The position numbers and the translations under genes were made by a program. From Dioscorea cayenensis subsp. rotundata (Eukaryota; Streptophyta; Magnoliopsida; Dioscoreales; Dioscoreaceae), in the NCBI RefSeq assembly GCF_009730915.1, contig NC_052488.1, forward strand, positions 23,535,868 through 23,599,867: a stretch of 64,000 bases of DNA, read 5' to 3'. Below are positions 36,754 to 48,408 of the stretch, in pieces (within the stretch, counting starts at the first letter, position 1; every line of letters begins with the position of its first letter). A model generated the notes under the pieces. That model was not told the DNA's origin. It made no database searches and worked only from the letters and a program-made list of their open reading frames with translations.

Positions 36754-39124
36754 TCAGCTGAGCTGAGACTTGACCTCCAGCTGTGCTGCTTCCAGGCCAT
36801 CTGAGAGTGGTTTTTGTTGCAGTATATGGCGCTTTTGCTCACCAGCCTGCCATAGAACAACAACAACCATTCATGGATTCCTATCTGGCCTTCCTCGATG
36901 TAAACAAGAATGGTGGTACAAAGCAAACCAAACCTATAATGATCCATCAGCGAGCCCTTTGACTCGGCCTTTTATGGATGTATTATATATATATTAAAAT
37001 AGGATTGGATGAGGATGATGAATAACTGTTGTGTTGATTAAGAAATAAAATAAGTTAATGACTGATGAGTCGGTGAAGGTCATCAATCAATCCCAACTTG
37101 TATATCATGCATGAAAAAGAAAGGATGTACCACATCCATCCATCCATGCTGCCTTTTTGAAGCCCATGGATCCGAAGCCCAGGGTCCCAAACCAGTGGCC
37201 GACAACAGTTGCCCTACTTTGTAGGTGGGCACGTTAGGTCCACTACCTCCAAGTTTCTAACAGTAGCGAGGAATCTTTGTACCTCACCCTTTTCTGTTTA
37301 ACAGCAAAGTTTCTCGTGTCTTAAAAACTTCTTAATTTCAAATTTGAAATTTCCATTAAACTATAAGCATGTTAAATACAGAGACGCAGTGGGAATGGAA
37401 ACATATTCTTTTCATGTTTATTAATAAAAATCAATTTATATACTAAATAGCTATATATACCACATGAGCTTCTAAAGAGGGTGCTCAACCTATACCACTA
37501 ATTAACTATTTCCTGGTTCATAATTTGTTTCCAAATTAATCTCAGTTAATTAATTCTAATAACTAATAATTAACAAATAGGGGAAGAAAATGGTGAATAC
37601 TAAATATTAAATACCTGTCTCTGCGTTTCTCCAAGAAACGTTGGAGTGAATTCCTCCTTGCAGTTGGTAGCTCTGATCAAACAAGCACAAAAGACTTAAA
37701 GAAAAAATATTTTCCACTATTTTTAAACTTCCAATATATATAAAATAAAAAATATATATGCATGTACAAATGTAATCAAGCTGGTCACAATATGAATCGA
37801 TGTGTAATTCTAAATAGAGTTTCTCGTTCTACCATAGATAAGTTGTTTTTGAGATCAAATCGACATGTAAAATGAGCATTAACTTTTGATTCATACTACA
37901 TGCTTGTATTTTATATTAATCTATCTAGAATGTCTAAATTCTGCTGATGAAGGGTGGTTGTTGTCCAGCTTGCAGCTTGCAGAGGTTGCTAGTTGGGTTA
38001 AAGGGGCAGCTGTGGTGGTGGTGACAAGGCCCCGCTGCAGTGGATGAGCTTTTGGAAGGACAGGCATCTTGTGAGAGCCGGCGAGGATGCAGCTGTTGCA
38101 GCAGCAGCTGTTGCTGCAGCAGGTATTCAGCATCGGAGACCGCTGTGTCTGTTGCCGCTGCCGCTGGGCCATTGTTCTTGCTATTCTAAGGAAGCAGATG
38201 CCGCAGCGGTCGCAGGAATGCAGCTAATTGCTTGTGCCTGTTAAGATATATATGTATATATTGCAGGTAAACAGATCAGGACCAGTAAACACAATTAAGC
38301 CATGAATTTGATGTATGAGTTAAAAGTTACCTTCAGTGAACTGCATCAAAGACGCTGACAGATCCAGCGTAGAAGATGGTGAGCTGATGCGCTGAGCAAC
38401 GCTTTGATGGCGCATTCCCCCAACCTCCAAAATGATCAACCATTAGAGTTCAATCAAAAATCAAAATCAGAATCATCAGGGACGGTTATTGTAAGAGCTG
38501 ATTATTATAATTCATGTAAAACATCAATCTAAGAACAAACAAGATTTACTTTCAGCACAGCCCTGTAAAAGTAGGCAGTTGTCTATCCAACCTTAAAACC
38601 ATTCTTGTTCTTGTTCTTGTTTATATATACTGTATCGTTAAATAAAAAGAAGTAGGTGTTTGTAGGAAGGTACAAGACCCACACACACATAGCACGCACA
38701 TAGGACTAAGGGAGGAAAGAGAACACACTTAATTTTGTGAGCACATCTCCGAGATCCAAGAATTTTGATAAATTATGCAGTCAAAATCCCAGTCTAGGAA
38801 TTAGATATTGACTGAATTTAGAGACCCTTGTGAATTTATTCATCCATCAAATTTATCAAACATAAAGAACCGAGGGAATTTTTGCAAAGAGAGAGGATTT
38901 GACAGAATAGTACAAATCAAACTATTTACCACAAAAACACAAAACATGAAAAGCAAAAATAGCATATAGCACACCTGTTGTTGGTGGTGTCTGGTGAAGA
39001 AAGATCAGGCGTTGGCTGGTCCTTGGGCTTGTCCTGCTGCTGCTGAGAAGCTTTTTAATTTTAGCCTCCTCCGCTTGACTCTGACTCTCCCTGTTCTTCA
39101 GAGAGGGAAATTCAGAAGATCCAT
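36754..39124 (-). CDS. JAZ: JAZ (TIFY family) jasmonate-signalling repressor, several frameshifts
   Basis: Five exons on minus: about 39124-38975, 38424-38331, 38237-37921 (3' limit unclear), 37672-37615 and 36846-36754. Exon 2 encodes the TIFY core QLTIFYAGSVSVFDAV, which recruits NINJA and mediates dimerisation. Exon 3 begins AQAI and continues as a Gln/Ala/Ser-rich linker. Exon 4 encodes the Jas motif ELPTARRNSLQRFLEKRRDR, which binds COI1 and MYC2. The Jas-terminal PY dipeptide is encoded in exon 5 but one base out of frame; the alternative frame reads KAPYTATKTTL. The RFLEKRRDRLV context resembles the JAZ11/12 (TIFY3) branch. Frame shifts also occur after VFDAV, inside exon 3 (TAG after ASASLE) and near the ATG (MDLLNFPL, then TGA). 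Splice sites and motifs are otherwise intact, so it is either a young pseudogene or carries consensus errors. Confidence 0.82.
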
Positions 39125-39217
39125 CTTCGTTTTTTCCCTCAATCAAATGAAGGGAGAGGGAAGAATAGGGAAGCTAGTGAAGAAGGAGAAGAAGAAGAAG
39201 GAAGAAGAAGAAGGGCT

Positions 39218-39228
39218 TATATATATAA
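39218..39228 (-). promoter_or_regulatory. TATA box of the JAZ gene
   Basis: The complement reads TATATATATAA about 95 bases upstream of the JAZ ATG, followed by a CT-rich leader. Confidence 0.65.
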
Positions 39229-39387
39229 TATGTTTGGAATGAAGAAAAGAAGCAAGGAAGCACTCCATCCGATATTCTTCATAACTTTCTCTCTCTTTTT
39301 CTTTAATTGCCCAAAATATGTTCGTTCATACCAAAACTCGGAGGGTGAAGGGCCCTCATCCAATCAGATGCCTCTTTTCATTTCAGT

Positions 39388-39393
39388 CACGTG
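39388..39393 (-). promoter_or_regulatory. G-box (CACGTG) in the JAZ promoter
   Basis: A palindromic CACGTG lies about 160 bases upstream of the TATA box. MYC2-type bHLH factors, which JAZ proteins repress, bind this motif in known JAZ promoters, so a negative feedback loop is the natural reading. Occupancy is inferred. Confidence 0.55.
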
Positions 39394-39930
39394 TTTCTTT
39401 TTCCCAACCACTCATATTATTATATTATATTATTCTTTATTATTATTATATACTCACCTCTCTCTCCCTCACCCAATTATAAAGATATTTATATTCTAAT
39501 TATATAACAAACCATTATTAGAACCCTAAATATTTATTATTAATAAATATATATATATATATATATCTGTTAAAAATATATGTTATAAATATAAAAGATG
39601 AGTGATAGAAACAGTCGAAAAGATTTACCAAACACCCAAACGCGACTAATTTCCTTCTTCTTCTTTTTATTTCTCTTTTCTTCTCTCTTTTCTATATCAC
39701 AAAAATATACAAAACGAGCGCTATTTATGGGTTACAAGAGTTGAATGAACGGCCGCGATCGATTCGGATCCGACGGTCCAAAAATACCCTTGGCTACGTG
39801 GAATGAAGAACAACACGGCGCTACGCTACAGTACTACACAGCGAGCTACAGTTAGTCATGCGCGCTGTCGGATATCTAGAATTTACTATAAGAACGCCGC
39901 TCCGCACAAAGCGAAAATTGCTACAAGAGG
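39394..39930. other. non-coding upstream flank of JAZ
   Basis: An (AT)n run lies at about 39547-39566. It is AT-rich and then, from about 39740, becomes more GC-balanced. No gene seen. Confidence 0.4.
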
Positions 39931-39949
39931 GCATCCATTCAAAACTATT

Positions 39950-40182
39950 TGCTTTATAACACTCCCCTCGGACGCCACGACCAAAGGATACGCCTTTCAT
40001 TAAAACCTCTGCCAGAAAAACCCAGCGGATAAAAACCTAGCTAAGGAAAAAAGACACTATCTCTTGGTACATTTTCGGCGTTATCGTCATGTAAAAACCT
40101 TGCTCTGAAAAACCCATCTGGGACAAAAACCTCATGGCTAAGGGAAAGAGAGCATGCACTCCTCAAATAACACTACAACAAA
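39950..40182. repeat. dispersed-repeat fragment with AAAACC/GAAAAACCC motifs, cut by the gap
   Basis: Two related ~80-base blocks follow each other: 'aaaacctctgccagaaaaacccagcgg' near 40001 and 'taaaaaccttgctctgaaaaacccatctgg' near 40091. Each is followed by 'aaaaacct' and an 'aaggRaaa' tract. Such blocks recur in non-coding parts of plant Copia-like repeats, from memory. Its position against the N gap suggests that a repeat broke the assembly. Confidence 0.5.
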
Positions 40183-41182
40183 NNNNNNNNNNNNNNNNNN
40201 NNNNNNNNNNNNNNNNNNNNNNNNNNNNNNNNNNNNNNNNNNNNNNNNNNNNNNNNNNNNNNNNNNNNNNNNNNNNNNNNNNNNNNNNNNNNNNNNNNNN
40301 NNNNNNNNNNNNNNNNNNNNNNNNNNNNNNNNNNNNNNNNNNNNNNNNNNNNNNNNNNNNNNNNNNNNNNNNNNNNNNNNNNNNNNNNNNNNNNNNNNNN
40401 NNNNNNNNNNNNNNNNNNNNNNNNNNNNNNNNNNNNNNNNNNNNNNNNNNNNNNNNNNNNNNNNNNNNNNNNNNNNNNNNNNNNNNNNNNNNNNNNNNNN
40501 NNNNNNNNNNNNNNNNNNNNNNNNNNNNNNNNNNNNNNNNNNNNNNNNNNNNNNNNNNNNNNNNNNNNNNNNNNNNNNNNNNNNNNNNNNNNNNNNNNNN
40601 NNNNNNNNNNNNNNNNNNNNNNNNNNNNNNNNNNNNNNNNNNNNNNNNNNNNNNNNNNNNNNNNNNNNNNNNNNNNNNNNNNNNNNNNNNNNNNNNNNNN
40701 NNNNNNNNNNNNNNNNNNNNNNNNNNNNNNNNNNNNNNNNNNNNNNNNNNNNNNNNNNNNNNNNNNNNNNNNNNNNNNNNNNNNNNNNNNNNNNNNNNNN
40801 NNNNNNNNNNNNNNNNNNNNNNNNNNNNNNNNNNNNNNNNNNNNNNNNNNNNNNNNNNNNNNNNNNNNNNNNNNNNNNNNNNNNNNNNNNNNNNNNNNNN
40901 NNNNNNNNNNNNNNNNNNNNNNNNNNNNNNNNNNNNNNNNNNNNNNNNNNNNNNNNNNNNNNNNNNNNNNNNNNNNNNNNNNNNNNNNNNNNNNNNNNNN
41001 NNNNNNNNNNNNNNNNNNNNNNNNNNNNNNNNNNNNNNNNNNNNNNNNNNNNNNNNNNNNNNNNNNNNNNNNNNNNNNNNNNNNNNNNNNNNNNNNNNNN
41101 NNNNNNNNNNNNNNNNNNNNNNNNNNNNNNNNNNNNNNNNNNNNNNNNNNNNNNNNNNNNNNNNNNNNNNNNNNNNNNNNNN
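40183..41182. other. assembly gap of 1000 N
   Basis: Exactly 1000 unknown bases, a fixed-size placeholder. The true distance and content are unknown. Apparent open frames across it are artefacts. Confidence 0.99.
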
Positions 41183-41840
41183 AAATTCTTGGGTCTGTAA
41201 TATTATAATTCTATAGATATTTGTAGAATACTATATTAGTATTGTTCATCAATGTTTATGGGTCTATTGTGGAAGAATGTCATTTTTTTTTTCTCCAAAG
41301 TTGCAATATGACAGGAGTAGCTTAGTTTGATTTTTGAAAATTTTCTGAGTGGAGTAGAATTCTAATCGTCTCATCTGACATCTTACCAAGTTAATACACC
41401 CCAAAAGGAAATCATTGTGCAGGGGTGTGTGAGCGAGGATGCAAAATGAAAAAGAGCCAGTGCAAGTGAAACTCCCAATTAGGTGTAGTTTGATAACTTG
41501 AACTAGAAACCGGCCATCTGAGGCTATTTTGACATGATCTAATATCTTTATTGGGACGAGTAGTTAAATTAGAGCTAAATAATTTATTCGCCAAATAACC
41601 TTAATAGCTCAAAGCATTCCATCTTTTCTCCAATAAATGTGCACCAGGCACATCTATACCACATAAACACACACACCATGCACATATTTGAACTCTAGAA
41701 CTTTGAACGGAGAGAAAAATAAAAAAACCAAGAGTAACAGGGAAAGATAAGAAGACCAGGAGGGGAGAGAGATTATTATCAATTGTGGTCCCTTTAATTT
41801 CAATTAATTGCATAGTTGTTGATAAAAATTTTGAGTTATT
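41183..41840. other. non-coding flank; right part duplicated at about 49.3 kb
   Basis: From about 41740 ('gggaaagataagaagaccagga') to the LINE-B edge the sequence resembles 49305-49400 upstream of TR2, marking the left end of the reductase gene duplication. Confidence 0.55.
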
Positions 41841-44150
41841 ATTTTTTTTTTATTTTTTTTATTTTTGAAAAAGTGGATAAACCACATGCAATAAATAAAA
41901 GAAAAAGAACAAAAGTCAGACCAAACGGTCAGAAACAACAACAGAACACAAAAGCCCACTAGAAGTGGGGACAAAACATGCCGAACACCCGACTGGCTAG
42001 GACCCACACAGATAAGCACTACCCCAGCGCCTGATCAGGGATCCCCTCCACCGGGAGCATCTCCACCGGAGGGATCCTCCTGCTGCCCAGAAACACCAAG
42101 CTGTGATGAAGTGTAGAAGTATGCTCACCAAAACTCGCCTGCTGAGAAGGAGAGGCTGCAGAAAACCACATGATCAGAACATGGGTAACCCTGGAGATAA
42201 TAGAAGAAGGAGAAACGAAAACAGCATTGAAAATGTAATCATTCCTATCAAGCCAAACATGCCAAACAACCACTTTAACAATGTGGCCTCCTAAGGAGAG
42301 AAGACAAGGCCAAAGTTTGAACCACCAGGACCCCCACACCTCACCCAAGGAGGACGGGAGTGTCGATAAACCGAAAAGGTGCAAGAAGAAACTCCAGATA
42401 GGTTGTACAAACTGACACTGACGGAAAAGATAATCCACCGATTCACAGCATGGCAAAGAACACACTTGGTGGTAGGAAGCTTGTTGCAACGCCGGACGGC
42501 CAAATTTTCCAACGTGAGAATCTTATCCCATCCAAGCGAGCCAATTGAAAATATTTACTTTCTGGACAAGCATAGGTCCAAAAAATCTTGGCAACCGGAC
42601 ATCTAACCCCACCATCAATCAGGAATGAGTAAAAGGATTTAACTGAAAATCTCCCGTTCGGCGTTAGGGTCCACCATCTACAAATCTTCTCCAAACAAAC
42701 CAGCCCTAAAGGGAGTAGATTTCCAAAAAAAACGCCTCACCTCCAAGTCCTCCCGAAACGGCATTAGATCCAAACTGTGTCTCAGCTCCAAAAATGTACC
42801 ATTAGGGTTGTCCGATGAGAAAAACAAGTCAGGCCAAATATACATAGGAGCACGACCAAACAACCATTTATCCTTCCAAAATAAAGACTGCTGAGCCATC
42901 GTGGACGATTTGCTCCGTGTAGCCCCTAAAAGCCGACAAACAGCAAAAGAGACCACTCCAAAAGAAAGAAGCCCAACCATGACGGTGGAGATGCAAGTTC
43001 CAGTGAGAAAACCCATAATTGAAGCGCACGATAGGCCATCCGCACCAGTTTGCATCGGACGACAACTTCCACCACCACTTCCCGAGTAGGGCGGAGTTGA
43101 AAACCTGCAAATCTAAAATGCCCCAACCACCTAAGTCCTTAGGCCGGCAGATACTCTTCCAGCTAACCAGTCGGCATTTGGGATTATCAATGTCCGGCCT
43201 CGACCACAGGAAGTCACTCCTAATCCGATCAACCTCCTTGACGACCCAACTTGGAAACCGAAAGATATATAGACATCCAGTACATCGGGATAGCAGATAA
43301 CACTGAGTTCAGCAGGATAAGCCTACCCCCCGCAGATAATTGTCGAGCTTTCCAGGACGACAATCGATCCCTGACCTTAGCAATAAGAATATCCCAGTCT
43401 TGCTTCCTTGGCCTTCTTCTCGAGATAGGAATACCCAGATAGGTGACCGGAAGACAATCAACAGCGCAGTTCAGGGTCAGGGCCTCAGCATGGTTCGGGA
43501 GGCTATCAGAACGAGAGGAAAAAAGGCACGTTTTCGAGAAATTGGTTTGCAGACCAGACATTCCTTCAAATAAATATAGCAACAGCTTAATGATGCGTAA
43601 ATCCTCAAGACCCCCCAGTGGTCAGAATGAGCAAGTCATCAGCGTAGTGCAAGGTACACATCGAACCGTGGCTGCCCAGTGGGACCCCAATTAGCACACC
43701 AGAGTGTAATGCATGAGAAAACATCGTCCCCAGCACATCCGTCACCTGGACAAAGAGCAAAGGGGAAAGGGGGTCCCCCTGTCTCAAGCCACGACGGTAC
43801 CGCACATAGCCACTCGGCGAACCATTAACCAGAATATCAGCCTTGGAGGAGACGAGGAGACAACGCATCCAGTCTACCAAAGCCCCTAGCCTCCATCAGA
43901 TCAAAAAGAAAGTCCCAGTCCACCGAGTCGAATGCCTTAGAAAAATCCACCTTAAGGATATGGCCTGGAAGCCTTTGCTTGTGAATGCTGAAAATCAACT
44001 CCTCCACCGTAGCAATGTTGTCGATAATACATCTACCTTTAACAAAGGCCGACTGCGAGTTGTTACAAGATCGCCGATAACTTTACTTAGCCTAGAAGCT
44101 AAGATTTTCGAGATGATCTTAAGGGTTGAGTCCATAAGATCACGTTGGTC
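41841..44150 (-). mobile_element. LINE-B: 5'-truncated non-LTR retrotransposon, decayed
   Basis: Read on minus it runs from RT palm sequence to an A-rich tail at 41841-41870. Visible pieces are KIISKILASRLSKVI (about 44100), HILKVDFSKAFDSVDWDF (about 43930), RRGLRQGDPLSPLLFV (about 43785), catalytic YADD in LHYADDLLIL (about 43640), VTYLGIPISRRRPRKQDWDI (about 43430), GGRLILLNSVLSAIP (about 43330), then a zinc-binding RVT region with WTLTPNGRFSVKSFY and the end of ORF2 near 42050. The frame shifts several times, so the protein is dead. The 3' end carries GTGGTTTATCCACTTTTTC before the A-rich tail, shared with LINE-C and the short fragments. It sits about 0.9 kb upstream of the TR1 TATA box. 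I could not define its target duplication. Confidence 0.85.
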
Positions 44151-45068
44151 ACAATATTTAATTCATATAATTACAGAGGTTGTGAACCAATGAACAATTA
44201 TTATGATTTATAATTACATAGGACTAAAAACTTTAATAATAATTTATCATTATTTTACTAAAATAAATAAATCAAATCAAATTATCTTAAAAAAAAATAT
44301 AAACAATTAAAAAAACCACAAAACAAGAAAAAAGGAGTGTTTTTAGACATCATCAATCCCAATTTTTAAATAAGTAGATAAAAATTACTTTATAATTAAT
44401 CAAAAATTGGAAATACACATAAAAATGATTATTAATTTATTTTATGTTGAATATTGAAAATATTATATACTTGACATTCACTTTATTTTTTTCTATCTAA
44501 AACTTGTTATATGATTAAGTAATTATTATTACAAAACTAAAATCAACATTTAAATTGTTGGCTATTCTTAGGAATTCCATCTATTCATATATCTTATGTT
44601 TTTTTACATTTGCTTAAATTTCATTAGTGTCTGAAATGAAAATCACATTAGTCTCACTTATATAATAAAGAAAAATTAAAAAGAGATTATTGCACATGGT
44701 GCATGAAAGTAAAATAAAAATTAAGATGCATCACAGGGATAGTTCTTGAAACTAAAAAAGAAAGAATACACTACAAATATATATTAAAAAAAGATTACAT
44801 GGGCAACGAGGGAGATGCCAAAGGGTGAGAACAATCTAAATATTATTAAAAAAATGATTACATGAACAACGAGGGAGATGCCAAAGGGTAAGAACAATAT
44901 AAATATTAGTGCCTAACAACCATCCCAAATCCCATGTTCTTAAGAGTCTCACCAAACATGATAGGAAATAAATGAAAAAAAAAACCCTTCTAATCCATTA
45001 AACAAAACAAAACAAAACAAAACAGCATACAAAAATATAAAACTCCAGTCAGCATCTCACCACCTCCT
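44151..45068. other. upstream flank of TR1 with a short tandem duplication at 44782-44903
   Basis: An AT-rich flank. Two ~60-base units starting 'tattaaaaaaagattacatg' and containing 'caacgagggagatgccaaag' lie side by side at 44782-44840 and 44841-44903. The duplication is absent from the TR2 flank. Confidence 0.7.
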
Positions 45069-45075
45069 TATAAAT
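45069..45075 (+). promoter_or_regulatory. TATA box of TR1
   Basis: TATAAAT lies 97 bases upstream of the start codon. The equivalent motif is at 50467 for TR2 and 55351 for TR3. Confidence 0.7.
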
Positions 45076-45165
45076 GGCCAAATTGAGAATCCTCTCCTCA
45101 CAAAGAAAACTAGATCCCAAAGTTGGTGAGGAAAGACAAGGAAATAAAAGAGGAGAGAATACGTG

Positions 45166-46350
45166 ATGGAAGGTTTATTCAGCAGATGGTCTCTGAAGGG
45201 GAAGACAGCTCTGGTGACAGGAGGAACAAAAGGGATAGGGTTCGTTTATCTTCTCCATTTACACCCTCATACATACATATGTAATTAATTAAGTGTTGAT
45301 GCATGCATAAAGATTAAGATTTGTTTCATAAAAATTCATGCAGGAAGGCAGTGGTTGAGGAATTGGCAACCTTGGGAGCACTAGTGCACACATGCTCACG
45401 CAACGAAACCGAGCTGAAGGCGATCTTGCAAGTATGGACTGACAAAGGCCTCCATGTCACAGGCTCAGTATGTGATGTTACTTCACGCGCGCAGCGCGAG
45501 AAGCTCATAGCTGATGTTTCGTCCAACTTCACAGGAAAACTTGACATTCTGGTAACCACTTCTGGTTTTTGTTTGAATTAATTTTTCTCATTTTAGTTCA
45601 TAAGCTATTTATGGTAATGGTACATGTGATGACCATGTTAATTTCTGACGTACGTGTTTTCAGGTAAGTAATGCAGGGACAGGGGTGCCAAAACCAACTG
45701 TTGAGTTTACAGAGGAGGAGGCGGCTTTTATCTGGACCACCAACTATGGATCTTGTTTTAACATTTGCCAGCTCGCACACCCTCTCTTGAAAGCTTCAGG
45801 TTGTGCAAGTATAGTGATTGTCTCTTCTGTTGCTGGTATTGTTGCCAGTCCTTTGGGAACACCCTATTCTTCAACCAAAGGTGATGATCGATGATCCATA
45901 TATATATATATATATATATAATTTAACAACTAAATTTAAATGAGTTTGAATGGTGAGTGTGCAGGAGCACTGAATCAACTGGCAAGAAACTTGGCCTGTG
46001 AATGGGCAAAGGACAACATCCGCGCCAACTCCGTCACACCATCATTCACCAAAACTCCTCTGGTTCAATCTGTAAGGCCATTTTTCAGATCACATACTAC
46101 TATCTTCTGTTTATTGAATGCATGGCGCGTAATATATTTGATCATTTTTAATTTGCAGATGCTTGAGAATGAGGAAGTTGTAAAATATATACAAGAGCGC
46201 ACACCACTAATGCGTGTGGCAGAGCCGGAGGAGGTGTCAGGTCTGGTTGCCTTCTTGTGTATGCCTACAGCCTCATACATCACTGGCCAAACTATCTCTG
46301 TTGACGGTGGAGTCACAATCAATGGCTTCTTCAATATGCACAAGGACTAG
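45166..46350 (+). CDS. TR1: tropinone-reductase-like short-chain dehydrogenase, intact
   Basis: Five exons (45166-45239, 45344-45551, 45664-45880, 45965-46071, 46159-46350) give 265 codons with an unbroken frame and GT..AG introns. The Rossmann cofactor motif TGGTKGIG is at residues 18-25. The usual NNAG appears as SNAG (96-99). The catalytic set is Asn121, Ser149, Tyr162 and Lys166 (YSSTK). The C-terminal [11 protein letters not shown] is typical of classical SDRs. Length and [13 protein letters not shown] start match plant tropinone-reductase-like proteins (SDR65C group). These are NADPH-dependent carbonyl reductases; outside alkaloid plants their substrates are usually other small ketones, so tropinone is not implied. 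The first ATG after the TATA box fits the family start. TR2 is its closest neighbour and a recent duplicate. Confidence 0.93.
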
Positions 46351-47303
46351 AATTAAGAAATTAATCAGCACATATAAAGTCATTATCTCTGTTTGTCTTA
46401 CTCTTTTATCTCCCTTTTAATTTATATCTCTCTTTGAACTGGTTCCTTAAGTTCTTCAGGTCATTGATGTTTGAATAAAGTGATCCACCATACCTGGACT
46501 GGTGTGTTTGTCTTACTGTTACATCCTCTTGTTTTTTTTTTTTTCAAGGATTCTCTTGTGATTCTTCATTGTCCTTTATTCTTTTTTTCGAATAATAAAC
46601 ATGATCTCTTCGTTTCACGGCCGACATTATTAAGCCTTCTCTTTGTATCAGTTCTATTAATCCTAATAATACCGGCCTATTGCTACGAAACCAACCTTCA
46701 TAAGTATGGATTTAGAGCTTAGCATCCTTAAAATTTCTTACTGTGTTCATGGGAATGGTTGGGACAGAGATGTTTTGAAATCAATTTTTGGATCCTTCTT
46801 GAATTCTCCTATTATGAGTTAAGGGAACAGAGTCAAAACCTAGTTCTAACTGTGCATATACCCATACATATATACATATATATACCTTGTACCCTAAATC
46901 CTAAACTCTAAACTTTATAAAATATATATATTTACCTATATAACAGTATCATATACAACTTTAAACTGTAAAAACATGGAGAATTTTCCTTGGGACAATT
47001 AAAAAAAGCTTTGAAAGCTTAAAACGTGACTCCTAAAACCAAAATTCTTCATATATTTGGTAAATGAAAATTGCCGGATTTTGATATGCATAATTTTTTT
47101 TTAATTATATGGATAAACTATATATTTATTAAAGCAGCATGCTTTAAATTTTGGGCCTGAATTTCTATGCATATTTTGTGGACTAAAAATTGAAAGTGAT
47201 GATCATACCGAGTATTTGTTGTTTGTTCCCAGCCCCCGGAACTAAACCGAATTGACATTGCTAGATGTCTTGATTGGCAGACCTATTCATTTATTTGGTG
47301 GGC
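46351..47303. other. 3' flank of TR1, non-coding
   Basis: The first ~190 bases resemble the TR2 3' flank. A probable polyadenylation signal AATAAA lies at 46474 ('tgaataaagtg'). The rest is AT-rich with no gene. Confidence 0.5.
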
Positions 47304-48365
47304 TAAGGGATGGCAACAAGTAGGGTATGGGTAAGATTATGCCAAAACCCTTATCCGTACCTGTAAACCTGTAACCTCTACCGCATACCCGTACCCTTAC
47401 CCGTACCTTTCAGGGTAAAAAAAATCATACCCTTACCCTTACCCGCAACGTACAGGTATACCCGCAGGGTACCCTCCTAACCGTTGTTCAAATTATCGAA
47501 TTAAATTTAAATAAAAATAAAAATAAATTAATTATACATTATATTATAATCTTTAAACACATGCCCATAAATTCAAAATTACAAGTTAATATATATTTTT
47601 TATCTTAAATTATATAATCACATAAAAATGACGTCTATTTAGGACTCAATGGTAACTCTACCTTTTGTTTTGTTCATGTTTAAATATCTTGGTTTTTGTT
47701 TTAAATTTTTCATATATCTACTATTTATATATTATAAAGCTTCAAATTTATAAATATCTCGTAAGATTTTGAATATAAAAAATATTATAAATAATTCTTC
47801 ATAAGTTATATCCAATTGATTTTTTATTAGTATCTTATTTTTCAGGATATTCTTATAATTTATAATTTATAGAATAAATTATTATAACATTATTTTTTTA
47901 TACTTTGTTTATTTATTAATTTAATTATGATTCTTAATATATATCTAAAATTCAATTTTGATAATATTATCAAATATAAATATAAAAATTAAATAAAATT
48001 TAAAATAATTTATTAAGAAAAATTTGAAGTATTATTTTCAAATTAATCACCATGAAAATAAATATTGGGTAAATTGTGGGTAAATGTTTAGTTTAATGAA
48101 AAATTATATATATATATACATATGAGGGTAAGGGTACGGGTACGGGTACGGGTTTTACCCATACCCACTTCAATGGGTAAGGGTAAGGAGAAGGGTACGG
48201 GTAGGGTAGAGGGCATACCTTTACCTGACCCGTACCAGCTCAAAAACTAACGGGTAATACCCTTACCCCGTACCCGTACCCACTCGGTCAAAGAGGGTAT
48301 TACCCTCTTTTACAAGGTATGGGTACGGGTATACCCGTCGGGTAGGATACAAATTGTCATCTCTA
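47304..48365. mobile_element. non-autonomous hAT-like element with ACCCGTACCC-rich ends
   Basis: The left end TAAGGGATGGCAACAAG and the complement of the right end TAGAGATGACAATTTG are matching terminal inverted repeats of the TAGGGATGGCAA type seen in plant hAT elements. Both subterminal regions consist of many copies of GGGTAYGGGTA or its complement (47320-47480 and 48120-48350). The centre is AT-rich without transposase. An exact 8-bp target duplication is not visible, so the ends may be eroded. Confidence 0.65.
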
Positions 48366-48408
48366 ATCTAAATACATATAGTATTCACTGCAGAGTTATA
48401 ATCATCCT

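Larger units (their letters stand above)
41740..46540 (+). repeat. segmental tandem duplication, copy 1 (copy 2 at about 49305-52300)
   Basis: Shared landmarks in order: 'ggRaagataagaga' and 'ttttgagttatt' (41740-41840 / 49305-49400), 'caattatKatgattta' (44192 / 49455), the TATA box and whole reductase gene (45069-46350 / 50467-51767), and the 3' flank 'ttaagttcttc' (46447 / 52170). The copies differ by LINE insertions: LINE-B only in copy 1, a LINE fragment only in copy 2. Confidence 0.75.

Noticed and set aside
40134..41216. 360- and 348-codon frames
   Set aside because: They consist of translated N bases in the assembly gap.
42103..43694. Plus-strand open frames over LINE-B
   Set aside because: They are antisense to reverse transcriptase and zinc-binding sequence.
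44151..44193. Defined target duplication for LINE-B
   Set aside because: I compared both edges and the empty site in copy 2 but found no convincing direct repeat.
48120..48350. Interstitial telomere repeat
   Set aside because: The unit is GGGTACGGGTA-like, not the plant TTTAGGG, and it is bounded by hAT-like inverted termini.
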